Translations under genes and position numbers: made by a program
The notes under the pieces: generated by a model
What the model saw: only the letters and a program-made list of their open reading frames with translations
Databases searched by the model: none
Told to the model about the DNA's origin: nothing
Source: Proteromonas lacertae
Lineage: Eukaryota; Sar; Bigyra; Opalinata; Proteromonadidae
Length of the DNA: 64,000 nucleotides
Assembly (NCBI GenBank): GCA_002245135.1
Contig: NGBS01001194.1
Location: 33,332 to 97,331, forward strand
Direction of reading: 5' to 3'
Shown here: positions 1 through 13,600 of the stretch, in pieces
Numbering within the stretch: the stretch's first letter is position 1
How the letters are laid out: every line of letters starts with the position of its first letter

Positions 1-308
1 CATTTGTCATCTACACCACATTTACCATTATTTAAACTCTTTAATAATCTACCTCCGTTCTTACTGTTGGAACTTCCATCAGGTAAAGCGACTTTGGAAA
101 AACTATTGAATGTAGAACCAAGCGGACAAGCTTTCAATGAACAATCTGCACCATAATAGATGTAGTTGTCACCTCCACCTGAACCACTTACACTTCCTTT
201 GTTACAATCACACACACCATCAGCTCCACAGGTGCCATGACCACTACATTGATTGGGACAACCGCTCAATACTAAATTCATCAACAATAACCACGCTAAA
301 AATCTCAT
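1..308 (-). CDS. Secreted EGF-like protein, 5' part (continues past the window start)
   Basis: The ATG at 308-306 opens a frame that stays open to the window edge, giving 102 residues. It begins with a hydrophobic signal peptide (MRFLAWLLLMNLVLSG). A cysteine-rich EGF-like module follows directly (CPNQCSGHGTC, then CDCNKGS), and then a Gly/Ser-rich stretch with further cysteines (CSLKACP, GKCG). The protein is therefore predicted to be secreted or on the cell surface. The module style matches the plus-strand gene at 14171-15465, so the two are probably members of one family. No intron is visible in this part. The C-terminus lies outside the window, so a membrane anchor cannot be judged. The exact function is unknown. 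Confidence 0.7.
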   Translation of the reverse strand, partial: MRFLAWLLLMNLVLSGCPNQCSGHGTCGADGVCDCNKGSVSGSGGGDNYIYYGADCSLKACPLGSTFNSFSKVALPDGSSNSKNGGRLLKSLNNGKCGVDDK

Positions 309-504
309 TTTCTTTTTTAGATATTTTTGTATAGTGATTATTGAATGATTGATAATCAAATTATTTTATCAAGCCAAACTATTATTTTCATTATTATTTG
401 TTTTTAATGAGATATGAATGAAATTGAACAACAAAATACATCAAAATTGTATAAACAAATCAAAAATAAGTCAAAAACTGAAAATAAGACATATTATTAA
501 TTAA

Positions 505-3500
505 TTAAACTTTACCAGTATATCTAGCATTACTACGCCATTTTGGACCAACTCTCTCTTCAGGTCGCAGATCTTCACTATCTCGAGTATAAATAAACGT
601 GTGTTTATGATTATCCAAGTTAAAATCAATTGGTTTACCACTTTCTGGATCTTTAGCAAGAAATGTACTACTTGGAGGTTCATCTCTAAATTGAAAGTAT
701 TCTGTCTTATATTCATCAGCAAAGATCGTTTTAGGTGGAGGTCTTAAAGGAACATATTTACCAGAAGGTAAATGACAATTTCGAACCATTTTCAAAGCAT
801 ATTTCTTTACTGGTAACTCAAGAATATCACCACATTTATCACCTTGAGAAGCTCCTCCTTTAGGTATATACGGTTTAAATTCTATATCATCTACTACTAC
901 TTTACTTAACCAATCTTTATGCATTCTTTCTTCATATTCTTTTTGTTCTCTAATCATTGATTCACCACTTAAAAATACAGATTGAGTATAATATGGATCT
1001 TTTTCTTTAGATGGAATATATTTATCACCAACTTTCTTACATGGTTTAAATCCACCAAAATATTGAGGAGGTGGTAAATGTAAATCTAATTCAGGTTTAC
1101 CTTCTGGAGCTGGACCTCCTCTTTCATCTACTGGACATTCATCTTCATCAGCAAAACCAGCAGCTAATTCTTCAGCTCGAGCTGCACTTACTTTATTAAA
1201 TGCTGGTAATTTAGAATCAGTTATAAAACCTTGAGGAACTAACCATTTCTTTTCTTCTTCTAATTTTTCTAATTTTTCCATACTTTGCATTGATCCTAAT
1301 TGGATTGTTTGACTTGAGAATTCTTTTGAATAGGTATAAGTTGCTGTTGGATCTTCTTGAAGTTTCTTAAATAATTCTTGTTTTTGTAATTCAGTACATT
1401 GGAGTTTTTGACCTGAATAAATATAGATTTCATCTTTACTATTCATTTCTATTTGATATTCTTCTAATTCTTTCTTTGCTTCATTTCTCATTCGACGGCT
1501 TATTTCATTATTTGGACGGATATAATCTTTTTCTTTATATGTTTTTAAGGATTTTAAAAATTCAGGATTATTTTGATCTAATGGAGCTTTTAATCTTTCT
1601 TTTCGTAATGGATCATCTACAGGTGGATGAATATATCGATTTGTTTTATTTCGATCAATTGGAGGTAATGTTTCAAATGTGGCATTTGGATTTTCTAATA
1701 AGATTGATCTTTGTTGTAGTAATGTAGATTGTAAATTATCGAAATTATCTCCATATTCATCTTCATCTAATCTACAAGATTCACTATCATTGTTATCTTC
1801 ATCATCATCATCTTCATTATTTCGATTTGATCGATTTGATCGATTACTACTTCGACTGTTATTCTGTCGACTTTTCTTTGAAGCAGCTGTACTTGGAGCA
1901 CTTTCATTATTATATCCTCTTTCATCACTTATCTTTACAGTTTCACCAAATTTCGATTCTATATCAACTAAACCATTATAACTTGGAAAAGAATTTACTT
2001 TTTGTAACATATCTAATCTTTTAGTATAACGAATTGTATTCAATGCAGATAATGCTTCTAAACATTCTCTTGGAACTTTATTATCATTATATACAGTTGC
2101 ATTTGATAATAATTCTTTCAATGGATTTCTAAGTCGAATTGTCTTTAATTCTAAATGGAAATTAGTGTATAATCGATTAGTAAATCGAATCTTTGAATTG
2201 TATAATATTTTGATCTTGTGATTTGTTGGTTCACTTCGTCTTAATAATTGTCTCATTATGGACATTGATTCATCACTTAATCCTTCAATTATTACATATC
2301 TTCTTTTATCTTCCACTACTTGAAAACCTGTTAAAATATCTAATTCATTCGTTTGAGCTTTTTCTTTTTCTTCTTCACTTAATCGGTAGGATACATATGT
2401 CATTTCTTCAGGAATAAATCGACGATTTACGTTATTGAATGTTTCAAATATTGAAGGAAATATTGGAGATTTGTATGGCAAAATTATACTATTTAAATAA
2501 ATAATAATTAATTAATAAAATATACACTATTCTTTCAAAAATATCTGTTTGTTCATATTTCTTTCCATGAATTGTTTCAATGGAGATATCTCATCATTGA
2601 TTGGATGATAAATGGAAATTGAATAATTACATCGACTTTCATTTTCCATATATTTTCCAGGTAATGTTAGAATTTGTTCTACTTTGCTTAATTTAGCTTT
2701 ATCAATACCAAGTTTTGGAATATATTGTCTCATTTTTGCTACTATTTGATTTGAACCATTACAACCACATAAATAACCAATTTCTTCTTCTTCTATTTCA
2801 CCTTCTTTATTCTCTTCACTTCCTTCTTTGTTTTTATTACTTCCATTAGATTTGATTGATGAAATTTGATTTTCTATTCTTTGGTGTAGGTGGTTGTGCT
2901 TTTTCTGCTACTTTACTTTTTCTTTTTTTATCTTTATTCTTCTTACCTTTTTTATCACTATCTGTTGATTTGGGAGTCTCTGGTTCGACTTTCTCCTCCT
3001 GCTTCATTTCTTCTTCTTCTTTTAATTTTCTTTCTCTTTCTCTATCATCTTTCTCTTTCTGTAATTGATTTTTATATTTCTCAAATTCTTTAATCATCTC
3101 ATTTGATCCTGATTTAAAATATCATTCATTTTAATTGAACAAACACCAAATGGGAAAATATCAGTAGATGGTCTAACATTTAGATTAATTTCTGGATATA
3201 GAATCATAATGGTATAATTTAATAAATTTCATATCATTTTCTTCTTCAGGTGCAACTCCTCCTTTATTATCTTTTTTACCATTCTTTCCATTATCTTTCT
3301 TTGAAGCTGGTTTACTTGGTTTTTTCTTTCCTTTTTTATCAGTTTCTACTTCTTCTTCTGGTGGAGGTGCCATTGTTGCTTTTAGTAATGGATCTTCCTC
3401 TGTTTCAGTGACATACGCTTTCTTCTCAGTTTCTAGAATACTGTCTTTAATTGTATCTCTATCATGGAATTTGAATTTCAAGTGGTGTATGGGATAAATA

Positions 3501-4516
3501 ATACTTTAATTCATTTCTATTTTAATAAAATAAATAAATAAATAGTATACTTTGGTATTGTATCTGTTAAAAAAGCAGTTTCAAAATTCATTTTCACTTT
3601 TTCTCCTTGTAAAAAACCAGGAGATCTGATTTTCCTTTCAAAGTTCATAAACTTAAATGAAACATACAAAGGAACACACATTTCATTCATTACATCATAT
3701 GGACCATATTCAATATATTTCAATTGTGATTCTACTTCAGGATCTACACTTATTCCAGGCAAATCAACCTAATTTATCTATCTTTATTCTGATTGGATTA
3801 TACAATTTCAACATTTCTTTCTTCATTAATGTCCCAACAATTGATATACTTATTGTTAATTTATTAAATACAGGAGGACAATAAGCTGTATCTATTATCG
3901 ATGGGATTGAAGCTGATCTTGGTGAAGATGTTTCATTCATATCGTTTCCACTACTATAACACTGAGTAACACTTGTTGTTGTTTCTCCTAATAGTAATGG
4001 ACTTATATCTAAATGATATAAATATTGATATGAATTAACCACTCCTTTTTCATTTTCTGTTGATTGAATTATGTATATATATGGATCTTCGTTGATTTTT
4101 CTTATTAATTCTTCATTTACTGGTTGTACTGGATGAACATATTCAAATGTTTTCATTACTGGTTTTATTTCTACTCCATCTGAAGTTCCTGGTCTTGAAA
4201 ATTTACCTGACTTTGCAGGATTTTGGTTTTGACTGTTGTAGCAGGTCTAGATTCCCCTTCTGGATAGTTCCTCTTCTGGTTCTTGCCAAGTATCGTAAGG
4301 ATCTATAGGAATTGCTGTTTTATCAATGAAATAGTATCTCCATGATGGATTTTTATGGGGTGAGTCTTTTTCTAACATACCAGTCATCGTTAGTATAAAA
4401 CAGACATTATCATCAGGAACTATTCGATATATAATTATAAAGACGTAAATACCTGATTCTGGCTTTGTATCCACTTTTTTGTTTTTATTCCCTCCCTTTC
4501 CTTGAGCTTTTGACAT
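505..4516 (-). CDS. CFAP92-like ciliary protein (DUF4550 family)
   Basis: A minus-strand gene with ATG at 4516 and TAA at 505. Clear introns lie at 4420-4452 (33 nt), 3517-3550 (34 nt) and 2489-2527 (39 nt). The N-terminal part resembles the DUF4550 region of CFAP92/KIAA1257. A Lys/Glu-rich low-complexity middle follows (about 2850-3470). The 658-residue C-terminal exon starts PYKSPIFPSIFETF and ends in a Pro/Arg-rich tail with SEDLRPEERVGPKW. CFAP92 proteins are conserved in ciliated organisms and associate with axonemes; the mechanism is not known. Between 2.8 and 4.3 kb the frame is broken: an in-frame TAG at about 4247, +1 shifts near 3763, 3475, 3230 and 2840, and one -1 shift near 3130. 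The flanking peptides still look like one protein. I read these as consensus indels, although a decaying gene is possible. The family call rests on remembered similarity. Confidence 0.6.
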
Positions 4517-5188
4517 TTAAAGAAAAAAAACGTTTAAGGGAAACGACTCTTTATTTTGAAACTTAATTAAGAGTTACAAAATGGTTTTCAATTGTTATAA
4601 TAATTAGATTAGAACAGTAGATGCATAATACAAAAGAATCTAAGTTTTATATAGAAATGTAATCTCAATGTAATTTTATGTAATTCAGAAAACAGCGATT
4701 AAATAAATGTAATGTCATTGCAAATATGCAAAAATAGCAAAATATGTGATTATCATGGTGTGTATCTTATGACCAATAATGTCACAATGATTTTTCTTAC
4801 AAATTCATAGCTACAATAATGTAACTTAGCTACATTTATTCCAATTTCTTTTTATTCTGTTCATGTAGAAAGATAATTCAAACAAAAATTCAAATTTAAA
4901 TAAAAGCGTATAGTGATTCGATTTAATCATAGTAAACCAATACATTTCATGTTACGTTTTATAACCACTAAAATTCAATTTTAGCAAGCAGTTTATTATT
5001 TAAATTTTTCGTCACTAGAAGCAATAATGAGCACTGAGGAAGTATATATTTATAATATTTATGCATTTTAATTATTAAAAATCCTTTATATAAGCTATAC
5101 ATATCTAATTTATCATTATAGCTTAAAACCGAAGGATCAGAAGGAGGTAATGTATAAGCCACTTAGAATATTTTATTTTTAGAAATTT
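4517..5188. other. Divergent intergenic region between the CFAP92-like gene and Tctex1
   Basis: This is the longest gene-free stretch left of the array (672 bp). It lies between two genes transcribed away from each other, so it should hold both promoters. It is strongly AT-rich, and I see no tRNA, repeat or intact coding region. A short minus-strand stretch near 5090-5165 vaguely resembles part of an acyl-CoA-binding protein but has no proper start or continuation. Confidence 0.5.
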
Positions 5189-5551
5189 ATGGATCTTACT
5201 GAAGAATTACCATCCCGTGTTACTGAAGTATCGATAATTATGTAATATTTAGATAATGCAAAGTGTAATTGGTGATGAGAAATATGATATTGATAAGATC
5301 TCAACCTGGTGTACCGAAATAAGCACAAAAGTGATTGAATATTTACAATCAGTCTTACCACAATACAGATTTGGATGTATTTATATTTTATTTAGTTTAT
5401 AGTAAACATTGTAATTGCTCAAAAGCGTGGAAATCTTCACAGTCATTCATCCTGCTATTGTAATCAAAAAACAGATGGATCTCGATCTGCTCAATATTCT
5501 AATGAAACTGTTCATGCTATAACTTGTGTTTATGGCTTCTCATTATATTAA
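5189..5551 (+). CDS. Tctex1-type dynein light chain
   Basis: The gene has three small exons (5189-5227, 5253-5376, 5403-5551) separated by introns of 25 and 26 nt, giving 103 residues, a normal length for a Tctex1/DYNLT light chain. The conserved pattern is present: an N-terminal helix (TEIMQSVIGDEKYDIDK), the ISTWCTEI segment, then the C-terminal strands IVIAQKRG and SHSSCYC, and the ending ITCVYGFSLY. Family members dimerise on dynein intermediate chains of cytoplasmic or axonemal dynein and link cargo. Exon lengths sum to a multiple of three and the frame is clean. Neighbouring ciliary genes fit an axonemal or intraflagellar role. The protein would be missed by simple ORF calling because each exon is so short. 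Whether it is the DYNLT1 or TCTEX1D type cannot be decided here. Confidence 0.85.
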
Positions 5552-5808
5552 ACTTAAATTTCTTCATATTTTGTAATGATTTTTTATTGTTTTTTATTAT
5601 AATATTATAAATCTCATATACAACCAAACACACAACAATAAAAGAATAAAATCAAAATAAGAAATCAAATTAAAATCAAAGAAATTTAAAAAGATGGGTT
5701 AGATTAATAAAACAATTTTGTAAATATGTTACGAAGTAGTGTATATGTGATGAGGATTGGATATACAAAAGGGGGTAATTGGACGAATATAGTGTGGTAA
5801 TTTGTTAA

Positions 5809-7639
5809 TTATTTTAACAATTCATTATAAAAGTATAATATTGGTTTGCTATCATACCTAATTCTATTCCAATGGTTTAATCTACTTTTAATATCATAAT
5901 ATTCCAGTACAGCATTGCCCCAATCAGTAGGAGTACGATATTTAACCAAATTAGCATCTCTAATTTTTCCATTATTCATCAAGCTGGCTCGACAGTTTAT
6001 ACCGTTATAAATATATTCTAATATATCAACTCCTGGAGTTAGAATGCCTTTTTCTACAAATGGTTTCAATTGGATAGTTTGAAGTTCAATAGGTTCAGGA
6101 TCTTCTTTAACAATAATTTCTTCCTCTTTTACATTGAATATTTTTTGAATTAATAAATGTGCTGGAAGTATTGTTGTTGTTGTTTTTATTATTGTGTTTC
6201 TTTGTGTTCTTCTGCCTATTATTATTATTTTGTTGTTGTTGTTGATTATCATTATCTACTTCTCCTTCTTCTTCTTCTTCTTCAGCTAAGGATCATTTCA
6301 TTTTCACTTTCATTTTCACTTTCACCTTCATCACTACTATTATAATCATTACAACTTCTATTTCTATTAACTCTTCTACGCTTAGCAGTGTTTGAATTAT
6401 TATTACCTTTTGTTGCTACTGCTGAAGATGGTATTCCCATATCAATCAATCTCTTTTCAATTATTGGAACATAAACGTTAATCGTTTGATTATTGTAAAT
6501 AACCACTTTCCATCCACTAACTGATTTCCTACTAGGGTTTACTCGTTTGTATATATAAATTACCCATTTTGAAGGATTTGGAAATTTGCAATTATCATAA
6601 CATATAAAACCATCATTTGTCAAACTACTTGTATATTTGATATTATTGTATCTCACTAAAAATACATCTTTTCCTGGCTTAAATACACCAGTTACAATAC
6701 CATCTAATAAGGTAACATGTGGTTTTTGCTTGCTAGAATCATTATCATCAGATTCTACTGAATTATTATTGTTTTTCTTTGATCTAGTAGATACTACATT
6801 GTGTTTTCTTTTTGTAGATTTTTGTGGCTTGTTCCTGCTTGATTTCAACCTCTTTGGGAGATTGATTTTCTGAGGATGATGTGTTGGAAAAGGTAATTGT
6901 GTCAGATTCTACTGATACTTTATCACTGACTGAAGGAACTTGAATGAACTTCGTTTATTTCTAAATTACTCTCAGATTTGATGTATTCTGAAAATGCTGT
7001 TCTATCTGAGTTTAGTAACTCTATTTTATAATAATAAATAAATTTAAATTTATATACCTTTCTTGCCTAACTCCTTCAATCTGTAATTTACTTCTCTTTT
7101 GAGATTATTCATTGTCTCTCTTATATGTTTCATATATTTTTGATAGACATCAAACATAATACCCTTATACTTAACCTTGTAGTTAAATGGTGGCTCAGCC
7201 TAGTAATTATAACAATAAATCACTCATACGTATTTTAAGTACCACGTATATATGTCAGTATGTTTTCTTTGGTCTTCATCCATCAAGATACCATCAGATA
7301 ATAGTGTAGCAAAATGTTCTGAGCCATTGCTTTCAAATGAGAAGACATTTTTGCCTGGCTTTAAAAAACCGAATTGTATGTAATAATAAAGATCGCCTCC
7401 CATGCTGTTGTAATCTAAAATACTCTAATTTGTTTGAAAAATGAGAATGAAAAATGTGACGTACTTCAAGCTTTTTTTCTCAAACATACACGTTTTTTTT
7501 CATTCCAAGATTGCATTTTTTTAACATTCATAGATCCGTCAGTTAGAAAGCATTTATAATTACTAAGACTATATGAAAAATTTCACTGCCAATCTAACAT
7601 TTTTTCAAATCTATTTTTTTTGCGAAATAAGACAAACAT
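5809..7639 (-). CDS. Protein with three, perhaps four, tandem RAMA domains
   Basis: A minus-strand nuclear-type protein. Three RAMA-like repeats are visible. The first (about 7240-7403) has GFLKPGKNVF and ATLLSDGIL. The second (about 6430-6720) has GVFKPGKDVF, SLTNDGFI, PSKW and GWKVV. The third (about 5815-6060) has GILTPGVDIL, SLMNNGKI and TDWGNAV. A degenerate fourth copy (NYKCFLTDGSM, about 7515-7560) lies upstream, which puts the likely start at ATG 7639. Introns: 7200-7229, 7021-7057, and probably 7569-7586 (18 nt). Linkers are basic or acidic and rich in Asn, Gln, Ser and Glu. RAMA domains occur in restriction-modification proteins and in eukaryotic MPND-type proteins and are thought to recognise modified DNA. 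The frame moves by +1 near 7460, 6950, 6865, 6285 and 6170. The start is uncertain; the most secure core is 5809-7403. Confidence 0.6.
7569..7586 (-). other. Candidate 18-nt intron
   Basis: On the minus strand an 18-nt GT...ATAG segment interrupts the RAMA gene with an in-frame TGA. Removing it joins the reading into DWHLSNYKCFLTDGSM, which resembles the core of a RAMA domain. It is shorter than any other intron here. It could instead be untranslated leader. Confidence 0.35.
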
Positions 7640-7684
7640 ATCATATTATTAATCAAATGTATATAATTCATAAATTCCATTCAT

Positions 7685-10600
7685 TTATATTCTCACAGCT
7701 CCATTCTGTTTACCATTAACATCAATCTTGTGAATAGCCTTCTTCTTTACAGAGACAGCTCTTGCTCTCTTCGTAAATATTCCAGTTCTTAATAAACAGA
7801 AGACAAATCCAATAATCAGAATCAATCCAACTGCAACTGACCCTATTGCGATTCCAGCAATAGCTCCACTGCTTATGCTACAAGCACTTTCATCGACAGT
7901 ACTCCAGACACCTTTACCATCATCAGTTAAATAACATTTTCTAATTTTCATTCCACTGTTTGAACCACCACAATCTACTGTCACTTCTTTACCTCCCTTT
8001 TTCAGCTACTGTACTTGGAAAATCAGAATTGGGTGGACAAACAGCAGCTTTGAATGATATTTTTACATCAACTTTTTCTTCTTGTGTAGATGGTGGATTG
8101 GTTATTGTAAATGAATATATTTTTGTTTCAAGCAAATTCTAATGGAATTCCACTAATTTCACCAGTTTTTGAATTTAGATTCAATCCTCTTGGCAATTCA
8201 GGTTTAACTGTAATATGAATATTATCTCCAACAACCGTAAATAGTTTCTTTACAACAGTGGCAGTTTGTCCAAAATCTAATTCTAAATTATTCACAACTG
8301 TTGATTGTACAATAACTGGAATATCCAAAATATTCGATTTTAGTGTAAATGTAAAACTCACTTCTTTTCCACTTCCACTTATATAAACGGTCAAGTTAAC
8401 TGGTTCAAAATATTTGGCAGTATAACCACTCAATTCACCAGAATGATCATTAAAAACTAAAGTATCCACAGGAGGTTTTGGTATAATTGAATAACCCAAA
8501 TTTTCACCTGTTACATAACATAAAGATATATTTTTATATTCAATTCCACCATCAATTGTTACATTATCTACATGATTGATTATTACTGGTACTACTGATT
8601 TTGTAATATGAATAGTAACATCATTTGATATACTATCAGAATTGTCATTACTACATTTAAAGGTATATGTTAATGAAGTTGGTTGTTCATTTACTTTTCC
8701 ACTTAATATTCCACTACTTTTATCGATTTCTAAATTATCCAATAACTTAGGTTCAACCAGAATATGATATTGTTTTAGCTAAACATTTGAAAGGTTGTAA
8801 TAATTCATACTTTTCACCATAAACTACATTAAGTTCTTTATCATATTTTACTATAATTGGTTTGATAGGTAATTTAATTTTTATTTCTACATTTATAATT
8901 ATATTATCTTCTTCATTTCCTATTACGAATTTACTCTTTACTATCTTTTCATCTTGTTCTTCATATGTTGTTCCACTAACAACACCAGTTTTTGAATCTA
9001 AAACAAATCCAGATGGTAATTGATCCACTTTATATTCTAAATTAGAACCAGATACTAAGAATAATGTCAAATTATAGGCAGTACCAGATTCTATTGTTAC
9101 TGTATCATTACTCCAAATCTTTACTGGAACATTAGATGGTTTTACACTTAAAATTATATTTATACTCTGTCCAACTGTATCAATATTATTCTTTACAGTA
9201 AATGTAAAACTTTGAGCAGATACCTCGTTAATAGGTTGACCTGATATTAAACCAGTCTTTTTATCTAATACTAAACCATCAATTGTTGGATTCATGGAGA
9301 ATTCTAAGTTATTACCTGATACTAAATATAATAAAACATCTTTGTATATGTTACCAGCTTTAAATTCATAATAACTTTCATAACTCATAAATTTTGGACC
9401 TTCTTCACATGTATTCTCTATTTGTCTCCAAGTTTTATCATTTTCACATATGAATTTACGAATTCCTGTTGTTGTTGTTGTTGTGGCTGATGGATTTGTA
9501 CAATTTAATTCAACTATATCACCTGTTGGTGTAATTGGCAAGTCTTGAACAGCTGGACAAAAACGTAATGGACATAAATGGAAATTAATTTCTTTAATTT
9601 CAAATTCATATTTATTATCTGTATTTATTATTGTTATTCTTATTGCAGAATACATTTTAGTCATATTATAGTTTGGAAATATCACTTTCTTTTCATTATA
9701 TTCTATTTTATTAAATTCAGCCAATGAAATCCATTCATTATTATCAAACCCATCCATTGTAAGTATGGTTGGTTGATAAAACAGTTCATTTGTTGTCATA
9801 CTCATTTGATTGAAGTATGTATGATAATGATCCATATATCTCATTACAGCCCAACCAGGTAAAACATTACTATCCCAACTATACCTTGGTGATTCATCAA
9901 ATGCATAATTTGCAAGTTCTGGATCTGTGTTAGTCTCCGTAATTACATTTGCAAATTTATTTAATACTAAACAGTTGGCTTTATCACCTATTACTCCAGT
10001 CATAAATACATCAATCATCGGGAAGTTTGTTTCATCATTATATTTATGCAATTCAATAGATATTATTGCTTGATCCACTTCATCAAACATTGATATTGGT
10101 AATGCAAATACTTCATCTGTTATTTCATTGTATTTGTTTATTGCAACATCTGTTGGCTTTATTTCAACATTCAATGGTAAATTGTTCCTAAACAACTCTT
10201 TTCCATTTATTTTAATTAATATTCCACTTACATATCTTACTTTCAATAAAAACGCACTATAATCTCCAGTATTTTTAAATGATTGTATTTTCCTAATATA
10301 AGTTGTTATTCCATTGTTATTTGATAGTTCAGAGAGTGTAGATTCACTCCATTTCATAGTAATTTTACTTACATCATCCCAACCATCAATATATTGGTAA
10401 GAATATTCCCATTTTGATAGATAATTAAAGAAACTAATTGTATTGATATTCTGACTATATTCCATCTGTTTTTCATCTAATGATGCTTTCACTAATGGTA
10501 TTCTATTGATAGTTGTCAACATAAAGAAGTAACTATATCCATCACCATAACTATCTCGATGAATAACAGTGTATTTACCTTCATCTATACAGAATTCATA

Positions 10601-13600
10601 ATAATATTTACCATATGTCCATTCTAATTTATCTCCATTCAAATTAATTATTGATTTCTTATCAGTTTTATCCATATCTTCTGTTTTATATACTAAATAA
10701 CTCCAATAATTGGAAGGATCATAACCTTGGAAATTCATAGTTAAAAATGTTTTTCCTAATTTTCTACAGGTTGTTTCAATATCTTCATTATATAATGTTA
10801 TGGTAATAGTTGCTTTTTTATTGCCTGCAGCATTTTCTGCAGTTATTGTATATTCAGTTATTGGTAAAGTTTCATTAATACTACCAGTGATTGAACAATC
10901 CATTGTATTAAACTCTAAGCATGATGGTAAGGAAGGAGTAATAGAACAACTTTTGACAAAATTAACTTCTGGTATTATCTTTATATCATCATTTTTATAA
11001 TAAACATAATTCGTTCCATTTGGATAGGTTAAAACTGGTGGTTTTAATACTGTATTCACTGGATATTCACCTTGTTTATCACTTCCTTTAACAGTATCAA
11101 CTAATATACCATCATTATAAAAATCAAATTGAAAAGGAAAAGCCATTCCTCCTAATAACACTTTTAATGTTTTATCACCAGGAGCAGTACAGAAATTATC
11201 AGAAGTGATTATTTCATTGTCAAAAAATCCAACGAATTTGTTTGCAAATATATCTGAACCATCTTCATTCTTCAAACCTACTGTACATCCATTTCTGAGT
11301 TTTCCTTTTGCTACAAAATAATGAAGTCTTTCTCCATTAATACATGGATAAGAAACTGTAAAATTATAACTTCGAGATATTATTGAAGTTTTATCATAAT
11401 GTGCGACAATTTCAAATCTTATATTTTCTAAATATTCATCTATTTTAATATACAAAAGTCCATTTATAGATTCTAATCTAAATCCATTTATTTCTGGCCT
11501 TATTTCATAATAATTAACTATACCACTATCAACTTCCAGTAAATATCTACTTTCAATTCCAAATCTTACATAAAAATCACTTTCAATTATAACATTATTA
11601 TCTAAATCTTTTAAATGTAAATTTTGAGGTGTAACACTTTCAGCTATTCTAATTATTAATGTACAACTAACCATTGTTGATTGTACATCGTTTAATTTTC
11701 CTGTAACTGTATATTTCGTATAATCTTGAATAACTTCAGGAGTACCAGTTATTCTACAATCACTTTCAAAACTTAAACCTTTTGGTAACTCAGGTTCAGA
11801 TACACATTCACTTATTTCTTTATTATCATAAACTATTGGAACATTTGTCGATATAATTTCATTAAGAAAATATACACCGTAACTAATAGTATATTCAAAA
11901 TCGCTTCTTGGAACAAAGTATAAATTATTATTTAAGTCTTTATATTGACTATCATCTTCCTTAGTATTACTTCTGTAAGAAATTAATATTCCACTTCCAC
12001 CTACATCTTTAGAATAAGCAATTCTAATAAAATGATATCCTTGCTTTAGAGAAACAGTGTTATATTTGCTTATCATATCATAATGTCGTCCAGAATTATC
12101 GATTATTAAATTATAATCAATATACAACCAACTAGCATGATAAGAAGTGAGATTAAATTTATATTCATCTTCTTTACTTATATATAAATATCCATCCCAA
12201 TTTACACCAAATTGATTAATGAAATTAGGATTTAAACCATCCCAAATTGAAGGGTGTTCAACAAATGGATGATTTACACTATTCTCTAGTTTGATTATTT
12301 CCACTCTTACACCATCATTTGAAGCTAAAATAGGATCAACCAAATACTCATAAAAATTATCATCTTTTAAATAATAACCAACTATTCCATTCACAAATCT
12401 GTTTATAAAATCAATTTTTAAATGAACCACATTTGTTACAGCTGATATAGTTGAACAGGAAATATCAAATTCTATCGATTTTTCAACATTTGAACTAACT
12501 TTCAAAACATGTTTATGTAAATCAACAACTACATCTTCACTATTATAACTTCCACTACATTCAGTAGCTACTCCTCTATCTAAAGTATATAATATTTCAG
12601 TGGATTGTATTGATTGGAACAGTGAAATAGTCATTCTCAAATGCCAGTCTTTGAACTAATTTAAATTCAGGAGTATAATAAAATGGTAAATTTGATTCAA
12701 CGCCATTTTTCATCCATTTAATACTAAATCTATAAGTTGAATCGAATTTCTTATAATCATCATATCCTGCTTGCATTTTACTATCTGTAAAATAATAACC
12801 ATCAATCAGCATTTCATGATAACCACTTGTTAATTCAACTTCAAAACTTTTCTTTGCATAATCCCATACAGCGCATTTAGAAGTGTATATTTTTCCTTCT
12901 GCAATGTCAGTTGCTACACTCTCTTGTTGCTCATAATCTGGTTTTGGTTTATTATCAATTGTAACATCAAAATGAGAATTATCTGATTGAATTATAAAAG
13001 TATAGTTTCCATCATTTTCTATATTAATTAATCCATTAAATATCACTCCTAAATATTCAACTGAATAAGCCTTCATAAATCCTGCTAATTTAGAATCCCA
13101 AGCATTATAACCATCTTCTACATCTAAACCATCTAAATTGTCGATCTATTCCTTCATATATTCCAGTAAAATAACTATTTGGTCTTCCACAAAAACCTAA
13201 ACCTAAGTTGTTTAGCTGTTACTGACAATCCTTCTATATAATCACTTTTTGCTTTAACTACTGATATTATTGTAGATCCAATCAGTTCATTATTCTCATT
13301 CATTGCTTTAACTGTTATTCTATTAATAAGTATATATAAATTGCGAAATTAAATACTCTAAATCACCTGTTGGTTGGTAGTTATCAAACTTTACCACATT
13401 ATCAATTAGATTTATAGTGGCAACACCACTTGGACTATACTCAGGAACCCATTTTGAGACAGTTTTTGTACATTTACATGGTATCTCTTCAGTGAGATTT
13501 CGAATAAAGCACCAATTTGGTAATACCACAACTTACTTCAGCTTTTTCTTCAGTTACTATAAATTATATAAATGGAACACAATAAATACCATCAATATCT

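Noticed and set aside
137-334. Plus-strand open frame rich in His and Asn
   Set aside because: It lies opposite the EGF-like gene, which has a signal peptide and conserved cysteines; the plus frame has no recognisable feature.
2840-4250. CFAP92-like gene as a pseudogene
   Set aside because: The breaks are single-base and confined to 1.4 kb, peptides on both sides remain family-like, and the 2-kb last exon is fully open. The same kind of break occurs in several conserved genes nearby.
4968-5165. Minus-strand stretch resembling an acyl-CoA-binding protein (LPPSDPSVLSYNDKLDMYSLYK)
   Set aside because: Only a short piece matches, there is no start codon or upstream exon, the sequence after it does not continue the family, and no intron restores it. 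It may be a chance match or a small remnant.
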